Positions 24,913 through 37,899 of a DNA stretch of 64,000 nucleotides are shown piece by piece. Position 1 is the stretch's first letter, and each line of letters starts with the position of its first letter. The notes beneath the pieces were generated by a model, which worked only from the letters and a program-made list of their open reading frames with translations, ran no database searches and was not told the DNA's origin. The stretch is from Temnopleurus reevesii (taxonomy: Eukaryota; Echinodermata; Echinoidea; Temnopleuroida; Temnopleuridae). The position numbers and the translations under genes are program-made. The stretch is from NCBI GenBank assembly GCA_036244855.1, contig BQKZ01000261.1, positions 1 through 64,000 of the forward strand, read 5' to 3'.

Positions 24913-25009
24913 ATAATTTTTCAAATATTTTATGCTCCTCATTGGAAAGCAGAATCTGTTNATAATTTTTCAAATATTTTATGCTCCTCATTGGAAAGCA
25001 GAATCTGTT
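24913..25009. repeat. 48-bp direct duplication around a single N
   Basis: The 48 bases before the N at 24961 are repeated exactly after it (ataatttttcaaatatttta at the start of each copy). This is a probable contig-join artefact. Confidence 0.9.
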
Positions 25010-26599
25010 TGCATAATAATACTACGATTGAAATGATTGCACAGCTTTTTGACAGCTTTTTTTAAAGTAGATATTATTAGTCTTCAGTTTTTTTTCTAAT
25101 TTTGAATGGAAATCCCATAATTATGAACAAACCTTCTAATATAGATCATATTAAAGGCTGAGGTAACAGAGTTATTTTTACAGAAACAACTCTATTGAAG
25201 TTTCAAACAAAGTTTTTTTCCCAATAAACTCCTTAAAAAGTGTGAAAACCAAGAACACAAATCTTAATAAGATAAGATGTACTGGATCAAACAAATGATG
25301 TACTAAATAAAAAAAAGGATAGGAAACTAAGATGAAACCTCTCATTATGACAATCGCTCATAATAATTGCCATTAAACTTTGAAGCGTGCAATAAAAAGC
25401 AATTATCAAACTGATAATAGCTTTATGATATTCATAAAATCTGGATCAAAAGTTGGGCCATAATCCACTTTGTTTCAATCCATATAAAGTCAAATATATT
25501 TATACACTCCCAACCACCATCAAATTCTGAAACAAATTTGATTTTCCTTTCACTGTTCCTCATTTTCTTTTACATTCTTGCAGTCTGCTAATAAATCAAT
25601 AGTTTTATAAAATAGCTGTACAATGTTTGGAGTATGAGAATTGAAATGTACATCTCTTCCGATCTAAATCGATACAATAAGATAGAAATTCTGAAATATA
25701 TTAATTGTAATGCATTGACACAGCTGAATCTAACACTATTTCAAATGATTAACATAAATAATGACTGGTTTAAGCACAATACTAGGAATATATACAGCAT
25801 ATGTCATTCCAATTCCTCCATCATGGCCATAGTAATATGAATCAACGTGGATAAAACCAGTAAAACAGGATATTTCTTGTACAAAAGAGTGATTTGCAAC
25901 TATTCATATTAAACACACTGTTGAAATATGGAGGAAATGATTTAGAAATTCCCTTTGTGACTCTGACTTTCCTTCCATGAAATATTTGCATTGTTGTCTG
26001 AATCTATAGTACCATTCTTTTTCTGCAATGAACTACATCCTGTGTCATGTCAATTGGAGCTGTAAACAGTCCCATTATGGATGTTTATGATATCTCAATA
26101 ACAATAAAAATCAGCAAATCATTTGCAACACACCAACTAAAAATCTAATAAAAGACTGATGACTACATTGCAAGGTCGCCATTGTTCTTTCACAGGAATC
26201 AAAGCTATTTAAGTTTTCATTATTTCACAATGGATGTTTTGATTGTACATATATGTAGCAGGATAAAACATGAACTAAATTTGATTTTCAATCTATCATA
26301 TAGATCTGTAGTATTACTCTCCCTTAAATCTTTCATAAATGGAGTTAACATGGACATTGCCCCAAAAAGCTCAGAAGATGTTAAACCATAGTAACTGATA
26401 TGGTTTTTATTCTCAGTACAAGGTTATGTTACTTTATTCCATCAGACTGTTATGCACATCTGAAATGGTTCTGCTTTCTTATCTAATGCGAAATCAGAAG
26501 GAATTACGTATATTATCTTACATGTCAGTGTCACACGGGTCACATCAGGAAGATAGATACATTCAATGGGGTTCACATACATCTTATACTCGCAGCAAA

Positions 26600-28545
26600 A
26601 TGATTGTTATTCGGGCAAAACTTCTTTAAAACAGTTCTTGTTTTTGATATGATTCACATGACGATTCAAAGAAGTAAGGTTCACACGTAAGGATTCAGAA
26701 ACTACGACAGAAATAAGGAAGCTTATACGAGTTATTCAACTAAAAAAGGCACCTTTTTTATTTAAAAAAAATGTGAGGTACAACGTTGCCATGGCGCCTT
26801 GTTTAAGAGGAGAAGGCGAGAACGTGACTTGTACAAACTCGCCTTGGTGCCTTGTTTAACATGAGAAGGGAACTTGTACACATAATGCCCCTGCCTTCAT
26901 GATGCACGTATAGGCTTCCGTATCCCTGTCATAGTTTCTGAAACACTTAAGGTTATTAAAGTGTGAACCCTATTAGAGTGGCTTGTAGAAAACCTATTAC
27001 AGAATCCAGTTATAAATGGGTTAATACATAAAGGACCTATGGGGATAGCAGTGAGACTATGATGTTCCTGAGGACACCCTTGCACACCTGCGCTAGACGT
27101 TTCTTGCTTCAAGCTTTCCTGCCAAACTGTCACCTTATCATATCCCATTAACTGATATCCCCTTCACACATACAGATAATCCATGGTAACCGTTCCATCA
27201 AAGTGTTAAATTATCACAAAAATTGATGAATTATTTAATCTTTGAGGAATATTGAATCTTTTGAGAAAACATAAGACTGTTCATGAATATTCATTGAAGC
27301 AAAATTAAAAACAAAACGATTATTCAGACAAAACTTCTTTCAGATATACCACTTGTTTGATGTGATTCTCATGACAATACACCAAAGCAAGGTTCACACT
27401 TTGGGCCCATACCTGAAGGTTTCAGAAACTATGACAGAAATACAGAGATTTATAAGTTCAATACAAAGGCGAGTTATTCAGCTTACTAAGGTGCCTTGTT
27501 TGGGTCGAAAAGGCGAGAAGACTTCTTGTGCAAACTCGCCTTGGTGCCTTGTTTAAGATGGGAAGGGAACTTGTACAAACCTGCCTTCACGATGCACGTA
27601 TTTGGCTTCCGTATCCCTGTCATAGTTTCTGAAACCCTAAGTTTTCGGCTTTATTGTGAATCCTATTAGAATTGCTGGTACAAAACCTATCAATTAAACC
27701 CATGGGTTAACACATAAAAGACCTATGGGCTGGGATAGCAGTGAGACTATGATGATCCTGAGGACACCCTTGCACACCTGCGCTAGACGTTTCTTGCTTC
27801 AAGCCTTCCTGACAAACTGTCACCTTATCATATCCCATTAACTGATATCCCCTTCACACATACAGAAATTCCATGGTAACTATTCCATGTAAATGTCAAA
27901 TTATCACAATAATTGATGAATTTTTTAATCTTTGAGGAATATTGAATCTTTTGAGGAAACATTAGATTGTTCATAAATATTCATTGAAGAAAAATTAATC
28001 TTCAGACAAAAGTTCTTTGACATGACTCATATGACAATTCACAGAAGTAAGGTTCACACTTAAAGCTGAAACCCTAAGGTTTTAGAAACTATGACAGAAA
28101 TACGATAGCTTATGTTCAGCGTGAACGCGAGTTATTCAGCTCACCAAGGTGCCTTAATTGTTTGGGTGGAACAGACGTGGAGGCAACTTGTACAAACTTA
28201 CCTTGGTGCCTTGTTTAACATAAGAAGAGAACTTGTACAAACCTGCCTCCACGATGCACGTATAGGCTTCCGTATTCCTGTCATAGTTTCTGAAACCCTA
28301 AGTTTTCGGCTTTATTGTGAATCCTATTAGAATAGCTGGTACAAAAGCCTACAATTAAACCCAGTTATCAATGGGTTAATATATCAAGACTTGTGGGGAT
28401 AGCAGTGAGACTATGATGATCCTGAGGACACCCTTGCACACCTGCGCTAGACGTTTCTTGCTTCAAGCCTTCCTGCCAAACTGTCAACTTATCATATCCC
28501 ATTAACTGATATCCCCTTCACACATACAGATAATCCATGGCAAAT
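26600..28545. repeat. Three-unit tandem array (about 690 bp per unit) containing foldbacks
   Basis: Units start near 26600, 27310 and 27995. Each has a left arm (aggttcacac, then ttcagaaactatgacagaaa), a block with cgccttggtgccttgttt or close variants, and a right arm that is the inverse of the left (cttccgtatccctgtcatag, then tttctgaaac and gtgtgaa). Next comes a highly conserved spacer (cctgaggacacccttgcaca through cttatcatatcccattaact). The spacer occurs near 27045, 27735 and 28400, giving periods of about 690 and 665 bp. A partial fourth foldback is at 29830-30110. ORFs over this region are repeat shadows. Confidence 0.85.
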
Positions 28546-29829
28546 GACACTGTGTCGTATATTCAGGATAGAGTCCTTCTATCCGAGCTTGAAAGATAAT
28601 TTCATCATAATTTTGCAGGAAATTCTACCCTACTTTCTTCAGAGATAGCTTATCATAATTTGCTCTTATTCTGTGAAGAATGCTTAGGGGGTTATAGATA
28701 TAGAAGGGGCAGTAAATAACTTAAAAAGCCATGATAGAAGATAATGATGACAACACATTAGAAGAAACAGGCCTTTAGTTTGGAAACAGGTTTCATCCAC
28801 TTAGTATCTTTCCATCCTATACTAAATGGAAATCAAAGATATTCACCAAAACATCAGATATCAGATATCCTCTAAGTACTTCATAATTCAAGGAGAAACA
28901 GTTTCATATAAATGTCTGCAATTTGCTGTGGACGTCAGTTCGGATTATAACTACATAATCAGGGATTCATGTTTAAGATCAAGACATTGGGAGCTTGTAT
29001 TTCATACATTTCAGCCCATAATTTCGAAATTGTTGTTAAATTGTATAACTGAATTTGATTAAAAATAAAACACATGAAAAATGGTCTAGCCAGGTCCAAA
29101 CATCAACGCATTCCTTCATCGCAACCAACACGTAACGATAACACATTTAATGTAACTGCTAAGACGTGACTGGCGTGAAACTTACACGCCTCTTATCGCC
29201 ATGCCGACCATTTTGGGGCATGCAGCGGAAGGAAACGTGCTAATTGAACGATGTGTTATCCCTCATTGAAATCAGGTGACTCAATGTAGTTTGCAAGGGG
29301 TGAGTTAATGAAACTCTACAGCAAGTGGTCTCACGTGACTATTTTCAAGACAGGGCTATTACCAGTATGTAAAAGCGAAATTCATTTAACACTTGAAGGT
29401 GACATTTTATAACAAATTTGTTTAATTGTTACAAAAAAGATCTTCTCCAACACTATCATTTCTGCCAATATTTGTATGTTGAAGACATTGCTGTGTTTTA
29501 AATGATTTGGTGTACACGAATTTGGAGCCTGAATGCTTTTATGAGCTTGGTGCTATGGAGGTAACATACATGGAGGTTCACGTCGTCTTTCAGCTATTAT
29601 CCATTTATGAATAATTGCTATCATGATGTTATTAATACATTTCATTCACAAAACACGTTCAAATAATGGGCTAATTGTGCCAACTAGTTAATGTTTGGAA
29701 AACAATGAAATAAAATTAAAGTAAATCAAATCAAAGGGTAATGTTGCATGAAGACAACAAAATCCAAATGTGCCATCAATCCAAAGGATATCCTTCTCAA
29801 AGGTAGAGCATGTGCCATTGCCTTGGTAG

Positions 29830-30110
29830 GACTCACACTTGAAGAAACCTTAAGATTTCAGAAACTATGTAAGAAGCACGGAAGCTTAGACCTTCAGCTC
29901 AAAGGTAAGTTATTCAACTCGCCAAGGTGCATTATTTTGGTCCAAAACGCAAGGAGACAACTTGTACAAACTTGTACAAACTGGCCTTGGTGCCTTGTTA
30001 AAGATGAGGGGACACCGCATGAATAAGCTTTCGTACTTCTGTCATAGTTTCTGAAATCTTAAGGTTTCATCTCTGAGTGTAAACCCTTCTATCGAAACTA
30101 AAAGCATTAT
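29830..30110. repeat. Isolated copy of the 26.6-kb foldback
   Basis: Contains aagatttcagaaactatg, cgccaaggtgc, cttgtacaaactggccttgg and tctgtcatagtttctgaaat, in the same order as the array units, but without the conserved spacer. It is more diverged than the three array units. Confidence 0.7.
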
Positions 30111-30867
30111 GACAATTTTATACAAAATTACCCTTCATCTACCATCATCATGTTTTGTAAAAAAGGGACAAATCTAGGGTGGTTTTGCTAATCATTAAAT
30201 GCTTAACCAGTTCCTCTTGTTAATTGCTATCACTAAGACCTTGAAACATTATCAGATATAACAATCCTAAATATTAGTTATCATTCTAATGCTATTTGGC
30301 CAATTGATAAAATAAAGTATTCACTCTTACTTTTGTGAAACACATAAATAAGATTGTTACATAAATCATTTACAATAACAAATTTGTTCGTCTTTACTGC
30401 ATTTTTTTTTTCTTGTGATGTGACGTAAACATTTTATTACCCAACATAGGGATTGAACAATCTAGAAATCATTTTATAATCTGTAAGACCCATTGTAAAC
30501 AAGATAGAATATTTCCCCAGTTTACATGTTTTTCATGCTTCAACTTCCCTCTAGATGAAAAATAAATAAAATCCCTTGGAAAACTTGAGATAAAGTCATT
30601 GTCACATGTCTAAACGAGCCTTTTCTCTTTGTTCCTTGTCTAGATTTTTACATTCACAATTAGCCAAATGATAATACACATTGGGTGCTCATATCACAAA
30701 AATTGGGTCAAATTGCGCCCTTCATAAATTACTCAAATTGTAAAAAAATTAGTATTAACCAAAGGGACCCTCTTATAAATATAATCCAATAATAATATAA
30801 TAATGAACAGAAAATGGTAAAAATACAGGGGATTAACAAAGAAAAAGGTAAACAAAATTTGACTCAC

Positions 30868-30911
30868 CTCCGCCATTTTTCCTATTCATCGTATGATCCG
30901 GTGATGTTTGA
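30868..30911 (-). CDS. 44-nt frame-setting exon near the N terminus
   Basis: On the minus strand this exon has a CTTTATCACAG acceptor and a GGCGGAG|GTGAGTC donor, both near consensus. In the frame that fits the 21.3-kb exon it reads QTSPDHTMNRKNGG and leaves in phase 1. It carries an in-frame ATG (MNRKNGG) that could itself be a start codon. Its length is not a multiple of three. If it is skipped, the upstream exon still joins the 21.3-kb exon, but in a different frame that opens with an ATG at the beginning of the 42.9-kb exon. It may therefore be a regulated cassette exon that chooses the N terminus. Confidence 0.6.
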
Positions 30912-31898
30912 CTGTGATAAAGACAAAGAAAAAGTTTTTTAAAAATGTCTGTTTTAATACAGGGATCAAGAACTGAATAATGACATCAGTCGCACGTTGC
31001 GGTATCTCACTGTAATTCCATGTCAGGAAGAGAAAATCCCCTCTGAAATCTCAAGCAGAAGTGGCACGGATCAGGCGTTAATTTCGTCTAAAGTCTTTCC
31101 TTGTTGATGTCACAAAACAGGGGAGTTCTGGTTTAGGTCAAACTCCTGACAGATAAACAAAAACTGGAAGTCACCGTGCATGCATGCTCCGTGTTGTACA
31201 TAGCATAAAGTCAATATCATCACCCAGCCATAGCTCATAACTCCTTGGAAAACCACTTTGTAATTGAGGGGATATTAGTCTACTTTACCAAACCTCTTTG
31301 AACAAACTAATCTGTTCTCAATTGTGATTGTTGGAATATTTCAAGAGGGAAAACTAGAAAATTGTTCCAATAGATCTTCTTTCAGAATATTTATGTAAAT
31401 AGCAGTCAAGTCCTATCAAATTTTGCTGTAAATTACATTACAAATTCTAACAAACATGAAAATTGTTTCAAGTCTAAGACTATGTGTTATTGCAATGCAT
31501 GAATGGTTTCATATAATATATCTATCACTTTGTTGTCAGAAAAATAACAATCATTATGAAGCATTATTCTGCAAATTTCTATTGTCATATGAGAGAAGCT
31601 CATATCTGATTCATTACATGGTTATATAAAGTATTTGTAACCTTTGAGGAAGGAACCCATAGTAATACGACCTATAAACAATAAACTTGTTTTTTTTGCT
31701 TGGAATGAGGACAGGAAATTATGTCACTCAAATGCTATGAGGAGGAATGACACCTATGAACATAACACCTTGAAAATAGGTGACAATTATTTAGATCAGA
31801 GAGGAGAATGTACGACTCTATTAGAAGATATATTGTAGATAGAGTTAGGGCTCTGTATACTTTGCCCCCTTCCACCCGTTGAAGCCCCCCCCCCCCCC

Positions 31899-31899
31899 N
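31899..31899. other. Single unresolved base after a C run
   Basis: A run of about 14 C ends in N. Homopolymer length here is unreliable, and a small contig join is possible. Confidence 0.8.
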
Positions 31900-33574
31900 T
31901 ATCAAATTAGGCCTAAGGTTATTCTTTTTTTATAATTCTTTCCTTTAACTTTGAGGTTTTATTTTCAATGTTAAATGCACTATGTGTTGAAAAAAAATTG
32001 AAAGCAAATATTGAAAAAAAAAAACAATTGACAATCCCTATTACATGTCATTTGTTTGCAAATCAACTTTTCAGGGGGGCGGGGGTATTTGTTTTGTTAA
32101 TAGAGAAAATGGAAAGGAAATGCGGTGAACTTGAAGGGGGAAGGGGGTTAATTGTTGATTGTGGAACTTGAAAAAAAAAATGCCTTTTGGCTACCAGCTA
32201 CCCCATCTGCCACATCCTGAATCCACAACTAGAATGGGTTAATTGCAAACTGATAAACTTTGCACTGGCACTGATTGATTACATAGTCCATTAAAAAAGA
32301 GAAAATGAAATAAAAACAAAGAAAAAAATATAAAAATATGGAACAAAGAAATGTATAGAAAATGTCAATATTTTTAATAACTAATTGTTTGATAACAAAT
32401 CTGACCTCACAGCCCATGATATTTTGCCAAGCCGTCCATAAAATCTGACCTAACAGCCCAGAAAGTTGACAAGGTAGCCTGCAAAATCAAATATCCACTC
32501 AAGATTTGTTTTTAAAGGGCATATAGCACTTGGTAAACAAGTATCAGTTTCCTGTCAACAAACCAAATGCTTTTGTCTCGGTTCCTTTGTTCCAATCCCT
32601 CACTTCACTTTGACCTATTACATACAAATACCAAACATTCATATTCCAAATTTGATCACAGGAAGCACAGAAATATTAGTGTCTGATTCATCAGACTATC
32701 CATAGACTATCAACACTGGGCATCACACTTTGCTCACTATTGTGGAACTTTGCTGGATTCTGATTGGTCAGATATATTGCCTAGTAATCCCTGAATGCTT
32801 TTATTGGCTGGGATCAAGGAAGTGGGTCAGAAATAATGTGCTAGTCTAATTATTCTAGACTCTTATATTGACAAATTATTTTGCAATGTAGCTTGAAAAT
32901 CATAATTACAGAAGCTTTCTGTCACAGTAAAGACATGTTTAAATTGCTTCTGGACATGTTTAATCACTTCTATTTTCTATTCAGTTCATTATGTTTCAAC
33001 TGAACTCAAATTTGTCTTGTTCAGGCCAAATGCAATTATGGAGAGGGCATTGTTGAACTAAACTTACTTTAATCCAATCAGTAATTAAGCATTCACACAT
33101 TTTCAGAGAGGTCATACAAACTAATATACCTATTTGAACTAATTTCCATCACCCAGAAAATACAACAGACAGTAGAATATGCTCAAAACTCTTACTCTCT
33201 TTTATTTATCCATGCAGCTTGAAAATGCATAATACAATATGATTAAACATAAACTCTGTTTTGGCACATATTTCCCGACATTCTTAATTACGTTCTAATG
33301 GGTTTTCATTTACATCTACCTCACCTTCAAATTTTAAGCCGACACGTCTATCGTCAATTCAATGCTTCATAATACTGGCAAAATATTAATCCTTAGATTT
33401 CCTCTAGCTAATATCAATTACAATCCTTTACATTTGTGTAAAAATACTACATGGATATATATATTACAATCCTCTACATTTGCATAAAAATTTATTATCT
33501 TCCAATCATACCTATATCAGTTTTGGATGATCATGCTGCTTCATTATTAGCCAGACCCTTCTTTTCAAACTAAA

Positions 33575-34137
33575 AATGTGACCCGCCATAGCAAAACCCG
33601 GCACTTGTCGGCACTCTACTTTACAGAGTAATGGGCCTCTGAAGGGGGGAAATGGTTCCGGGGACCATATTAAGAATTTTGTATTACTGAAAAAAGGACC
33701 ATTTGTGTTTCTTTTGCAAAAAGAATGGTCTCAGGATTCCATGCCAAAATGAAGTTATTTGTGTTTTAATGAAACCATTTTATCTGTTTTTGCTGCTAAA
33801 ACTACAATAATTTCATGAAAATTACATAGTATGAAAGTAAAAATGACTACATTCGATGCTTTTGTCAGAGCAATATTTTTTAGATGATTCCAGCATGTTT
33901 GGGATCATCAGAAAGCTTGACATTTGAAAATGAAGTTTATGATAAAACCTTGAATATCTCGATTTCAACATTTAGCGTATGCACGCATACAAATTGCTGT
34001 ATCTTTGTAAGATATAATCCAAACTGGATGAAAGGGGTATCAAATGAAAGCTAATTAGTTGCTCTTTCAAATAATATATAAATCTGAAATTTGATTTTTG
34101 CCGACAAGTGCTGGGTTTTGCTAAAGCCAGTCACAAA
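33575..34137. mobile_element. 560-bp MITE with about 36-bp terminal inverted repeats
   Basis: The left end reads tgtgacccgccatagcaaaa followed by cccggcacttgtcggca. The right end is its inverse with a few changes (tgccgacaagtgctgggttt, then tgctaaagccagtcaca). The interior is AT-rich and noncoding. It lies in the 12-kb intron between the 42.9-kb and 30.9-kb exons. Confidence 0.75.
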
Positions 34138-36190
34138 TATTCTAAACAACTTTAAATTTTCAAAGAGACATTGCTTTGATATTTAGTAACTGTATGGAAA
34201 AGCATATTCATAAATAAGCTGATATTTCTTAATATACTGTCTTGTTTATTTTCGGTCAAAATATATAAGGGTCATAAGAACAATAAAACATTAGAAAAAA
34301 AAAAGAAAATGCAATTTACAAACATGCCCTTAAATGATTTTCCCATCATGCTAACATATTATGAAAAAAGCAGTACATCATTAGAAGCCGAGAGACTTCT
34401 TACTACCAGTACAGATGGAGAACAAATGTATCCTATGAATCTTGAACTTATAGTTTATGGGTTTTGCATCTATTCTTATTTTTATTTCAAATTCTAACAA
34501 TGAAATAGAGGCTAATAATTCATATAATACTGACATTCGATACCATAAACATCAAAGGAAATTATAATCTGAGTTTATGCAACTGGTATCCCCAATCCCT
34601 AAATGTGATATTACACATTTAGAGGTTAAAGGTACAAGTATGTCACTGTCAGTTGACGTGCGTTGGGGTTAATGCAGCCGCCAATGCGGTTATACATGGC
34701 GTAGGCAGAGCAGATCATTACACAAGGATTAGCGATCAGAGGAACCATAAGGAATTCTTCAATTAAGATTTAATTGCGGCTGACGAAACAGTATCGCGAG
34801 CACCAAATACATCCTGTCGATCAAGTTGAAAGATTGATTTGTGAAGCGGTTCAGTGGTGTAGTTATCGATGTGAGAGCAGAAATTTGCATGAAATTGAGC
34901 TTGTAAAAACTTGTTAAGATTATATAAAGATACTTGTTATACGTGGACCCCAAAATACTTTTTTGAGATGGGAAGGGCTGAGAAGGTAGCTACATGGAAA
35001 CAAATTATGGTACACCGCAGCTATACACACCCAGACCCCCTTCCCCCTTTTATGGAAAAGTTGAGATGTATCTCCAATTTTAACACTTATCAATTGTCGT
35101 TTCCATGGCAACTTTATGGAAAGATTATTATTTGTGGTTTCCCTGGAAACATTATAAACAACCGAAATACTTGAGTATTCTGCAGAAATTAGTTACAATT
35201 GAAAAAAAAATCTGTCATCTTTGGGAAGATTTTGTGTAAGCAGGGGCTGTTATTTTCTACACTCTATTTTATCCATCCCAACAGGGCTATAATGACAATT
35301 TTGGAATTTGTACTATTCTACAAAGAAAACTATGTACATTTTCAGAATTATTTCATATCATTCATAAATGTAGGACAGACAACAATAATGATACATCTTC
35401 CATTGAGTGATATGACTTTTGCACACAATCTCCAGTTACTAATGGGTTAATACATTCTCAAGTAACACACTTCTCCATATTAAAGCAGCAGATTAACACA
35501 ACTAAACTTTAGTTTCCTTCATGCAAGAAGTTAATCCTTAACACATCCAGCCAGATTGACAAACGTCTATTACAAAGTAAGAATTTAATCCTTTTGGCAT
35601 TGCTTTGATTGGTGACATTATATTTCTATTTTTGTTTTCAAAATATTGAGACCTATGTTGTTGCTTGACAAAGGAATAAGTTTTCCTTTAGCAGCCTTGA
35701 AAAAACGTATATTGCTGAAAACTACTGTAACATGTGATATGCATGACTTAATTTTTGTTTCCAGTGCAGGCAGTTTCAGACTAAGACAAGAGAGGGCACT
35801 CTTTAAGATCAGAGTGCTAGCAGCTTAAAAACAGAATTCACTTCAGATATTTGAATTCATGAAAATTTGGGAAAATAAACCACAAATCTGGCTTCTGATA
35901 TTCAGGATTCATATTGCCCCCTTTCATGAAATGTGTCTGAGCTGACAGATCTATATGACAGAATCTTGTTTTGACTTCCTTAGTAATGTTTCCAGCGGAA
36001 GTAAGCGTGTATGACAGCTTTTCCCATTTCTGCTTCCCTTCCCTTGTAACATTTTCTTCCTCCTTTCCAACTTCTCCCCATAATATCACTCCCCTTCTCC
36101 CACCCTCCGCTCTCCCTCTTATTACACAATATCCTCTTCCCTTGTTACCAACCTCCCCTATCGCCCCACCCCCTTTCCTACCCTCCCCTC

Positions 36191-36893
36191 NNNNNNNNNN
36201 NNNNNNNNNNNNNNNNNNNNNNNNNNNNNNNNNNNNNNNNNNNNNNNNNNNNNNNNNNNNNNNNNNNNNNNNNNNNNNNNNNNNNNNNNNNNNNNNNNNN
36301 NNNNNNNNNNNNNNNNNNNNNNNNNNNNNNNNNNNNNNNNNNNNNNNNNNNNNNNNNNNNNNNNNNNNNNNNNNNNNNNNNNNNNNNNNNNNNNNNNNNN
36401 NNNNNNNNNNNNNNNNNNNNNNNNNNNNNNNNNNNNNNNNNNNNNNNNNNNNNNNNNNNNNNNNNNNNNNNNNNNNNNNNNNNNNNNNNNNNNNNNNNNN
36501 NNNNNNNNNNNNNNNNNNNNNNNNNNNNNNNNNNNNNNNNNNNNNNNNNNNNNNNNNNNNNNNNNNNNNNNNNNNNNNNNNNNNNNNNNNNNNNNNNNNN
36601 NNNNNNNNNNNNNNNNNNNNNNNNNNNNNNNNNNNNNNNNNNNNNNNNNNNNNNNNNNNNNNNNNNNNNNNNNNNNNNNNNNNNNNNNNNNNNNNNNNNN
36701 NNNNNNNNNNNNNNNNNNNNNNNNNNNNNNNNNNNNNNNNNNNNNNNNNNNNNNNNNNNNNNNNNNNNNNNNNNNNNNNNNNNNNNNNNNNNNNNNNNNN
36801 NNNNNNNNNNNNNNNNNNNNNNNNNNNNNNNNNNNNNNNNNNNNNNNNNNNNNNNNNNNNNNNNNNNNNNNNNNNNNNNNNNNNNNNNNNNNN
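36191..36893. other. Assembly gap (703 N)
   Basis: Unknown sequence inside the 12-kb intron. The left flank is a long CT-rich tract and the right flank a run of C, so the gap probably sits in low-complexity DNA. Long ORFs called across it contain only unknown residues. Confidence 0.99.
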
Positions 36894-37349
36894 CCCCCCC
36901 CCCCCCATCTCCCTCATGATTCCATATAATACCTGATTCACACCATGCCAAGAAAGTTAATATTAAAGGTAATGAACTAATGAGCCCTTGGCAGATATTT
37001 TCATATTCATCCCTTGAATCCCTTGAAAAAGGTATCAATATAACTGTAGCTCATATAGTACATGATCTGTGCATGTTTTTACTGTAACACTGGATAAAAT
37101 GTTTTACTCAACTACCATTTTTTTAAATAGAGTTTGGCAGTCAAAATATTATACATTTTGAATGGATTTTATGTAGAAATATAGCAGAAATAGATCAGAA
37201 ACAGCTACATCAATCAAATCATTTTAATGTGGTAACTGTCATTTTTTTTGTATGTGTAATAATACACTGGGTCGAAAACTTTGGTAAGAAACTTTAGAAC
37301 TGTGATATTTAAAGATATTCAGGGTTTTTTTTCTCATTAATATTTGGAC

Positions 37350-37553
37350 AATTCGTCCATGTTTTCACAAAGTGACGGTAGCCAAAGGGTAATGTTGCAC
37401 AAAACCAGATTGAAGTCCATTGAATCGTGTTCGTCTACAGTATTAACAGCCATATTAATAATGTGCAATGAAGTGTTGCAAGTTCAGGGTTTTCTTTGTC
37501 TTCTGCAACAATACACTCTGTTTACCATCACTTCGTAAAATTATGGACGAATT
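37350..37553. mobile_element. Foldback MITE, AATTCGTCC family, copy 1
   Basis: About 204 bp. The ends aattcgtccatg and tatggacgaatt are inverted, and the similarity continues inward (tcacaaagtgacggtagcc against tttaccatcacttcgtaaaa). A related element lies at 57424-57624. Confidence 0.65.
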
Positions 37554-37899
37554 AGAAGTTGATCAGGGGTACAGAGGAATGGATGGGACCTTTAAAACAT
37601 TACCATGATTCATAATTCATATATGATCCATATGGTTTCCAAATAATGACATCATGGGAAGTACTCTAAACCACACTGTATGATTTAATGAAGAATATGT
37701 GCAAGGCAATGTAAAGGTTAACAAGAGTAGGAGTATTGGTTTAGGGCGTCTCTTCCCTTAGTTTTATTCTCCCACTTCCTTTCCCCCAGCCTCTCCTTCT
37801 AATCATTTTCATAATATTAACTAAATGTTTCTTTTCCTCTTTCTCTGCCTGTTTCTTATATTTTATGCTATTCCTCGCCCCGCCCCCCCCCCTATGCCA

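Noticed and set aside
29748..30026. 92-codon plus-strand ORF with CAIALVGLTLEETLRF
   Set aside because: Most of it lies in the foldback repeat, and the same DNA in the 26.6-28.5 kb array is not open.
35838..37038. Three ORFs of 286-367 codons across the gap
   Set aside because: Most codons are N; the flanks are low-complexity and show no domain.
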